Assembly (NCBI GenBank): GCA_027886175.1
Contig: JAJNNQ010000024.1
Coordinates: 32,219,001-32,283,000 of the forward strand
Direction of reading: 5' to 3'
DNA length: 64,000 bases
From: Phylloscopus collybita
Taxonomy: Eukaryota > Chordata > Aves > Passeriformes > Phylloscopidae
Position 1 is the stretch's first letter, and the number at the start of each line of letters is the position of its first letter. The translations under genes and the position numbers were made by a program. Below the pieces are notes generated by a model. That model was not told the DNA's origin, ran no database searches, and saw only the letters and a program-made list of their open reading frames with translations. This document shows positions 56,601 through 64,000 of the stretch, piece after piece.

Positions 56601-59473
56601 TGAGGCAACTTGTCTTACCAAAGCTGTGTTCTCAAGCACAAGGCTGCCAAAAGGAGAGCCTGACCAGCTCTGACTGTGTGTCCCACTTCCCTTTTCGCTC
56701 CTGTCGCTAGCTGATTCCTTCTCTCTTGGCTTTTTGCCAGAGTGTGCTATTTGTGACAAGCGTTGTCCAAGCCATGACAATGATCAATTTCTCTCTCTGA
56801 CGATTCATTTTTAGACATATTGCTGCTCTGTAGAGTTTTGGTTCCCCTTTCCACTAATTTATTTGTGTAGTTATTTGTGTACCCCTTGTATGAATATCTT
56901 TGTCCTTTACTGCATTCTTACCGAGAAACAAATGACTCATTGACATGTTAATGAAGAAAGTACTGGGCATCCTTTCATCAAGAGTGACTGGGTATCTCTC
57001 TTCTTAGATTACAGTTACTGCTGGAGAAATTTTGTTGCATACCAACGTGGAGAAGAATATATTCTCCCCCACAACGTTCCTGTATACTTCTTTCTGAATC
57101 ACAGAGAACTCTTTCGTATCTTTTTGGTTAGTAGACACCTGAAGGAAACACCAAGAGCGAAATTAAATGCAAAAAATCCAAGGACAAGGAGGTTTGGATG
57201 ATCCCAGAAATGGTGTTAGCAGAAATGATAGTAGGAAAAATAAGCATGGGGTTGATGCTGCATAAGCAGAGAGCCAAGGAGGCAAGAGATTGCCAAAGGA
57301 CTATGCTGCTACATTGTGCCTTTGTGGCCAGGAGCAGAGAAGAGAAGAGATTTAGCAGTACTCTCAGATTTTTAACTAAGGAAAGGGTACATTATTTCAA
57401 CCCTTTGCATGAATCATCTACCAGTTCATTAGCTTGCAGCTTACCAGAGCTAATTGACCTCAAAAGCTCCTTCAGCTCTGTAATCATGATTCAAGTACTT
57501 TCTTTTTGCCTCTCAGGACAGGGCCATGGATTTTATTTGAGTTCTGAGCAAGTCCAAAAGCCTAGATGGGTGGATTTACCTTCAGGATCAGAATTATCAG
57601 TAGAAGATAAGAAAGCAGACCAAGATCTGCTTTCTCTTTGTCTTGTGATCCATACAACTGTAGAAGTTATTTTTATGGCCTGATATCCTACTCAGAATGA
57701 GGAAGTGGTCTTCTGAACAGGAGAGAAGGCCAGGACTGGAGCTGACTATGGCACTCAGTCACCCTTTGTGGGGCAAGCCAGTTCTTGCTTGAACTGGTCC
57801 CTCTGTGCAGAATGGATGGCAGGAGGTGGAGGAAGGGATGCACAAAACTGATGTCAGGAACTTAAAGACAAAAAATGATACAGACAGGAACTTACAGATG
57901 CAAAACTAACCTTGTTTTATTTCTGGCTGAGGAGAAGGTACACATTACACTTCATTTCAGTTCCATCCACTCCAAACAATACATAGGACTTTCAGTACCT
58001 CAAGACCTGACCTTTCCATTTCTTGTCTGAGTGAGACACTCAGGTGACAGGATACAAAGTCAGTAGCAATATCCAGTCAATCAGCTGGTCTAACAAAGTA
58101 CTTTATGCAATGTAATGGTTTAGGAGACATTTTCCCCTTGGCTTTCAGCCTTTCTGAGTCTCCTAATGCCTGAGATGATTAAATAATTTAGCAGCTTACG
58201 CACAATCAAGTGCCTGGTGCGATGCCTGCCGGGAGCTGAGCAGAGCTGTCTGCTAAATGCTTGTGAGTGCTGACAAACTGCTGCCGACTCAGCACGGTTC
58301 CCTGTGCAGCAGTACAAGGGGAATCTGCCCTTCAGGTCTTAGTTTTAAAGAGCCAGCTAACAAATTGCCTATCTCAACCAGGCAACCTTGATGATTTCTG
58401 CAGAGGCCTCCCGGCTGGGAAGCCTGCTGGAAGTCAGGCACTTGCTCAACTGCTCTGCTGTCTCAGCTAAACACAAGCCACCCCTCAAATGAAGGTGAAT
58501 AAGGCCCATCATCAATAGTTCTGACTGTTAACTAGTTCATATTAACTACTATGAACTATTAACTACCCTGCCCCATTTTACTAATTACACAGAGTTGTGA
58601 TGAGGTGGGTGCGTTCCAGGCATGTGCTCCAGAGAAATACACACTGTTGCATCAAGCCCTGGCAGAAGAAAGACACTGAGGAACCAGTGGGGATTTGGTG
58701 GAGTATCACTGCAAAGGGCAGGGGGCTGGGGCACTTGCCCTACGAGGAGTGGCTGGGCAAACAGGCTTTCCTAGACCTCTAGAGAAGGTGGCTAAGTGGG
58801 ATCTAACTGCAGTTTTCCACTACATGAAGGCAGTAAAGACACAGCCAAACTCTCTTCAGCGATGCACAGAGAGAAAACAAGGTAACACACACAAGATGAA
58901 ATGAGGGAAATTCCAACAGGACAGAAGGGAAAAGTCTCCACTGGCAATGGTGCTGTACTGGAACCTGGAGAGGCAGTCACCTTCATCCCTGGAGACACTC
59001 AGAAGTTTCCTCTGAGCTGCCAGATCCAGCCTTGGAGTTAGCCCTGCTGCAAAGATGGCTAGTGTGATACTAGAAACCCCTGGGGAGGGCTTTCCTAGCC
59101 CCCCCAAAAATCTACCTTTCCACAGGTTCCAACTCCACTTCCCCTGCATTCAGCTATGCAAGTTGCCACCTTTTAAATGCTTCTGTTTTTAAATGGTCTG
59201 TATGTTAGGAGTGGCATACATGGCACAGTAAATTATGAGGTGCTACCCTGTTGTCTGGAGAAATGTATCCCAAGGGAGATTATATAAAACACTGAAGGAA
59301 AATCAGAGTGGTCTCCTGGAGTAGAGGCTTTTTTGTCAAATTTTCTATCATGCTGAAGAGACAGCTTAAGCTTTTGGTATCTAATTTTTAACGGTTTGGT
59401 TTTTTGGTGTTTTTTGTTTGTTTGTTTGTTTTTTTCTTCCTCCTAGGGGCTTCCTCCTCTTCCTGCAAACTGA
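53633..59473 (+). CDS. APOBEC1: APOBEC1 C-to-U editing deaminase
   Basis: AID/APOBEC-family cytidine deaminase; APOBEC1 edits apoB mRNA in mammals and can mutate single-stranded DNA. Exons: 53633-53654 (ATG, donor GTAAGT), 55047-55074, 55464-55852 (389 nt), 57008-57126 and 59447-59473. Phases 1, 2, 1 and 0 join without a break. The N-terminus reads [20 protein letters not shown], like mammalian APOBEC1. His63 and Glu65 lie in KQHAEVNF. Cys92 and Cys95 lie in [12 protein letters not shown], where the nearly invariant Trp of SWSPC is Ala. Next come [32 protein letters not shown] and [12 protein letters not shown]. The last exon in phase 0 gives GLPPLPAN and stops, about 194 residues against the usual 229-236. 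GLPP matches the start of the APOBEC1 C-terminal segment. Another frame of this exon stays open to 59574, hinting at a one-base loss or another donor. It lies downstream of an APOBEC1-like paralog on the same strand. Confidence 0.9.
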
Positions 59474-59574
59474 ATGCTAACAAGCATCACCACCATGCTT
59501 TCAAGCTCAAGTTTGTGCATCAATACAAGAACAGAAAAGCCAGTCCCTGGCAGTCTTTTCTTCTGCAGCTTTGA
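59447..59574 (+). other. APOBEC1 last exon, alternative reading frame
   Basis: Behind the acceptor TTCTTCCTCCTAG, the frame shifted by two bases is open to TGA at 59572-59574 and reads [17 protein letters not shown] and onward, basic and His-rich like an APOBEC1 tail. It would be used if the previous exon ended in phase 1, for example at a weaker GT at 57131, or if one base were restored near 59463. By the standard donor it is out of frame. Confidence 0.4.
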
Positions 59575-60027
59575 TAAATTTCTTGCTGCCACCAGAGAAA
59601 ACTCTTACCTGGGCATTGCTAAGTGTTAGACAGAAGAGAAGGAGCACAAGAAGCCATCACGAAGGTCGGATGATGCAGGCAGGCATCCAGGACAGTCTGG
59701 TCTTTACAGAGTTTCCTGAGAGTCCCGTGGGGATGGACACCATGTCCCATAATCAGGCCTTCCACGTCTGCAGATTCTGCCATCAGATTCTGCAAGTGCC
59801 CTCTTGAGAGTCCAGCAAGTAACGTTTTTTGTGATTTGTTCCAAAGAAGTAATCAGCCATGCATTCTTGCTTTTCAGAATTTCTTATGTAGATCACTTTT
59901 ATGGCTATGTGTGTATGTCTCAGAAAATATATAATTCTATTACAGTATTTATGCAATACTGTAATAATACTTCATTTTAAGGTTTTATTTATGAGTGTAA
60001 CCTTTTTTATGACTTTAAAACCAGTGT

Positions 60028-60033
60028 AATAAA
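60028..60033 (+). terminator. Possible poly(A) signal of APOBEC1
   Basis: AATAAA within GTGTAATAAAAGGG, about 550 bp after the APOBEC1 stop. No stronger signal was noted earlier. Confidence 0.4.
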
Positions 60034-61059
60034 AGGGAAGATACTGTGAAAACTTTGCTTTTCTTGTTCAGCTCCTTGGTACACCACTCTCCCGTGAAAT
60101 TCTATACTCTGGAGACATAGCTGTTCATTGCAAACTGGAGAAACAAAGTAAAAAGTCTCTGCTTTTCCAGCTGGAAACATGGAGTGGAATGGTGGAGTAG
60201 GAGATGTTGAAAGCTCTGAGCTCTCTCTACTGGCAGAAGGCAAAAAGGAGTGTGTTGGGTCTTACAGGAGTTTTGAATTTGAAGAGCAGATAATGTAGAT
60301 CATCTGAATGAATCGTGGGGAGCTCCATGTGTCATGATTTCCAGCCTCTTCAAGCAGGAGGCCCACTGTGTGATCCCCCTGGGGAATGTGCTGCTGCTGG
60401 GACCTGCAGCATGCACAAATGATAACTTGAAGAACAAGGCCGGGGCTGCTGGGAACCGTGCCTATCTCTTCCAGTTTATTAATGCCTGTAGCATCCTTTG
60501 GCCATGCCAAAATCTCCAGATGTTTAGCAGACCACTGAGATGGCCAGAAAAGCTGAAGGCTGAGGAAACAGCTGCAGTTCCCACAGTATGAGAGTGTATC
60601 TTAGGCTGAGCACAGCTGGCCTGGGGCGTGTCTCCTAGGTTAGTCAAATAAAACAACTCCAAGCAATGTACAGTGCAGCTAAAGTTTTCTTCCCCTTGTC
60701 CAGGGCCTCATACTGGATGTCACATGACTTCTTTCTTCTGGACATTATAGTGTTTACTCTTTGTTTCCTTAGGGAGCAATCAAATCACTTGATCAACACA
60801 CAGTTTACTACAGCAGGGTCCATAAGGGCTCAGCCCTTTCCCACTGAAGGCAGGAGGACAAACTTTCTCTGCTCTTTTTAGAAGCTTGCCAGGTCCAAGT
60901 CAGCCCAGTGAAGTTTTTCACACTAGTTTTATCTGCCAGAGTGAATTTGCAATCTGCTGTATCCCTCCTGTGCCCCTACTGGCATGTGAGAGCCTAGAGG
61001 TGGGTCTACTACACTGGTAGCTTTTAAAGGTGAAATAAATGAAAAGCTAGACTTGCCAA
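60034..61059. other. Intergenic, nothing recognised
   Basis: No gene or repeat supported on either strand. Confidence 0.45.
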
Positions 61060-62490
61060 TACATCAAGCAATATAACAAATTTATTAATTTGTTCAATAA
61101 AAGAGTAAGCCACTGTTGGAGTCCAGGGAACATGGAAAATCCCTCGTGCTGCCCTGGAGGGTCCAAGACCCCACCTGGGACCCCAGGAAAGCACTGCCTT
61201 TGACCTTAGTCCATAGGAAAAACTTCAACACTTAGAGATGAGTTGAAAGCAACGAAGGTGTGGAAGAAATAGTAGTTTAGTTTGTCACAGGGTGAAAATT
61301 TGTAGTTTTGGTATGGACACAGATGAGGGCAAGATGGAGATTTTTGGGTGGTGTGTCATCTTCTTCTTCTGCTCCATTTTCTGCTGTGATGGTGGCACAG
61401 AGACATTGGTACAATGGATTTGACACAGAGGTTATGTGTTTGGAATAGGTAGCAATTATTGGTACAGAACTATAAACACAGCACATTTTAAGAGTTAATT
61501 GGACTAGAAACCTTTAAGAACCTTGGGATCTTCTGTCCCAGGTGGGTTTTCAACTGTGTTTCTGGTGTGTTAAGCCAGGTTTTGGTGGAACTTGAGATAA
61601 GAACTTGAGACAAGAAATAGGATAAACAGCTCTGAAGACCAAAGCTGTGAGTCTCATTTATCTTTTTAACCCTGGTACTGGACTTTTGGAAGAAAAAGAT
61701 CACCTCCCAGTCGGGGACTCCTGAAAGGGAGTTTCCCACAAGCCATGACAGCACTGGGTGCACAGAGGTCTCTGCCCCAAGAAACGCACAAATCTGTTCT
61801 CAAGCAGTGGTCTTCTTATACCATTCTAGGCACTTCACTTCCCCAAGTTCTCAGTTAATTCCTACTTGCTTTTCTTCATTATCAGCAGTTGTGGCTTTCG
61901 AAGATCTATTGGGAAGGTGGTCTGAGATGGTCTTCTGAAGATTCTTCAGTCTCTCATTCTTCTTTTAAAATATCTTTTTCCACTAACATTATTTTTGCTT
62001 GTACAGCTTGCTTAAGCAAGCATATATATTCTGTTAGCATATATTTTGAAAGCTTTTTCTTGGTTATTACACAACTCAACCTAGTATGCCCCAACACCTG
62101 TCTGCATGGGGCCCCTCTCTCACTTATTACAAAATCTTAAAAGTCAGTATGTTTAAAGATATCATTGCCTTTTGGTTTGTTAGTCTTACTTCCCCTTATT
62201 AAAGGATTGCAAATTTTCCTATACAAAAAACCCCACCAATTTATAACTTGCACAAAGAATAGTTTAAAGCTTATACTACAAGATAGTTTAATTACTTGTG
62301 AATGATTACAATTTTGTTGTTACAACAAACAGTTAGTTAACAGCCTACTGTTGTATAGTTGTCTTGTTAAGCTCCACTTCCATGCCTTACTGAAAAACCC
62401 TTCTTTATAGTAATCTCATGGTCTTTGTCTGCACTGCCCGCAGACACACATGCTGTTTGATTGACATGAATCACAACTTAATTTCTCACA
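61060..62490 (-). mobile_element. ERV LTR-like element, minus orientation (copy A)
   Basis: On the minus strand it contains a poly(A) signal in TTAATAAATTTG followed by TTGCTTGATGTATTGGC, closely resembling the end of copy B at 62735. The other side (62300-62480) shares CTCATGG and ACATGAATCACAAC-like blocks with copy B. The length suggests an LTR plus other sequence. No retroviral genes are seen. Confidence 0.42.
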
Positions 62491-62734
62491 AAGGTAACCA
62501 TAACAGCTGGTCTGCTCTCATCTTCTTCTGGCCCTCTGGACTGGTAAAAACATTGTGCCAGCTTGTAGAGTGGGATAGCTCTTAAGTGTGAATTAATGAC
62601 AAGGTTGTAGTGAAGAGACATCAACATCCTCTGTTGGTAACCAGATAGAAATCTCCCAGGACCCCGTGCACACAGGGTTAGAAAGGAATGCAGGGGTTGG
62701 TTTGAAACTCTTGTAAGGAATGAAGAGCTTGACT

Positions 62735-63600
62735 CAGCCAATATATCAGGCAACAATCAATTTATTTATTCATTATTTCAAATGGTAAAGTGTGAGCAAA
62801 GCAGCGCACTGGGTACAATGGGGGTCTCCCCTCCAACTGCACGCTGGCTACAAAGTTTTGCTGGTATTTATTGAGCATCTTCATAAGCATTTCTCAGCAA
62901 TTTTTTTAATGGTTTCCTCCTAGTTTCTATTTGTGAAGTCTGATTTCTATACCCCATTGTGATCAGTTCCTATTGGTGATGTTGAATTTCTATACCTTAA
63001 GGTTGTAAATGAGTGAAGATGATCTCCATCTTCCCTTTTTCAGAAGCATACATCAGTGTTGGTGAGGTCCAGCTTTCCTTTTCCAGGATTGTAAATCAGT
63101 GATGGTGAGGTCCAGCTTTCCTCTCCAGGATGGTAAATCAGTGAAGGTGATGGCTAGCTTCCCTTCCCAGGATTGTCCATTTTTCCTTTCCAGGGTCATC
63201 AAGTCTTAGCTTGGGATAAGATCACTTCCTTCTTTTATTTAGGTGATTACAACTCCTCTTATATATTCTAAAGCTATAGTTTAAAACTTCTTGTTACAAA
63301 GCAGCTTAAAGCTTATAATAATTATATTTTCAAAGCAAATAACAATACTTCCGCATTCTTCTATCTTACATGTTAAAGAAAACTTAAAACTTATATTGTG
63401 AAAATGTTAAAGTTCACATTATTCCCTTATAAGCAAGCAAAATATTTATCTAAAGGCCTCGTTCCATGCTTGTTTGTTTGCTTGTTTATTAAAACTCATC
63501 TTTATAACTGTCTCATGGCCCCATTCCACACATTTCACAATTACAACTACACAGGCCACCTTTTTCTACCTGACATGAAACACAACCCCACATTTCACAC
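62735..63600 (-). mobile_element. ERV LTR-like element, minus orientation (copy B)
   Basis: Minus strand: AATAAATAAATTGATTG then TTGCCTGATATATTGGC, the same order as copy A. Its far side has TCTCATGGCCCCATTCC and GACATGAAACACAACC, matching copy A blocks. Between 63050 and 63190 the phrase GGTGAGGTCCAGCTTTCCTT is repeated in variants, a short local tandem repeat. Confidence 0.45.
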
Positions 63601-64000
63601 GCTGGAGAAACTGAGATACATAAAGTCACACAGATGTGAAATGGGAATGTAAGTTTTAGTTTTAGGTAAGTAAAAATATGCCTTAAGTGCCTTAAGCAAA
63701 TAAAAAGACTGTATTAGTTAATAGAAAAGCCCTGAAGTCCAGTTTAAAGTTCAGTAGCATTACCTTTTACAAAGTTAACTAAGTCCTAGAGATAATAAGA
63801 ACATAACATAGCATTGCTAACACTGCTAGACAGAATAGATTGGCTTGTGTAGAGCCTTCTGTAAGAAATGGTGACCACTGTCACACAACTGTGTTAGACC
63901 AGGGTAGGTGCAAAAAGACAGCAAGAGCATGGTGTTTGTAGCTGATTGGATGAGTTGGATTGCTGATTGGATTGGATTTATAAATATAATGCATTGTGGG
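63601..64000. other. Window end, nothing recognised
   Basis: AT-rich. No gene supported. Confidence 0.4.

Noticed and set aside
57198..57683. Plus-strand 161-codon open frame between APOBEC1 exons 4 and 5
   Set aside because: Lies in the intron. No similarity to the APOBEC1 C-terminus and no splice support.

Overview
The window looks like vertebrate, most likely bird, nuclear DNA. Genes are split by GT-AG introns, CR1 LINE fragments end in the CR1-type octamer tail, and there are many avian-type ERV LTRs. The order NANOG, NANOG-like, then two APOBEC1-type deaminase genes matches the AICDA/APOBEC1/NANOG neighbourhood of amniotes. Chicken is reported to lack APOBEC1 while zebra finch has it, so a non-galliform bird, perhaps a songbird, is my inference. 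AICDA itself is not in the window and may lie just outside.

0-13 kb: two NANOG-type homeobox genes face each other tail to tail. The plus-strand copy has exons at 1660-1934, 3239-3328 and 3715-4077, and its first exon is not visible. The minus-strand copy is complete, with four exons spanning 12520 down to 10090 and a predicted 317 residues. Its homeodomain exons have exactly the same lengths and phases as in the first copy. A SOX-OCT-like composite lies about 140 bp upstream of its ATG. A solo LTR sits between the two 3' ends.

13-38 kb: no convincing gene. This stretch holds GC/CpG-rich patches, a C-rich minisatellite with a G-rich complement, solo LTRs, and a broken gammaretrovirus-like provirus on the minus strand (about 28.4-35.1 kb). 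The provirus has decayed pol and env, no recognisable gag, and another LTR inserted in pol.

38-60 kb: two APOBEC1-family cytidine deaminase genes on the plus strand. The first (core exons 42039-42454 and 43015-43130) keeps the SWSPC zinc motif, carries an in-exon tandem duplication and has a GC rather than GT donor. A candidate first exon (38458) lies in a CpG-rich patch and a candidate last exon is at 43483. The second (exons 53633, 55047, 55464, 57008, 59447) is the clearer APOBEC1 by its N-terminus and exon phases, but it has SASPC in place of SWSPC and a prematurely closing last exon. A perfect ISRE-type element lies 64 bp before its ATG. CR1 fragments split by LTRs lie between the two genes, and two related LTRs follow the second.

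All exon models come from reading splice sites, phase and family motifs by eye; no alignment or expression data were available.
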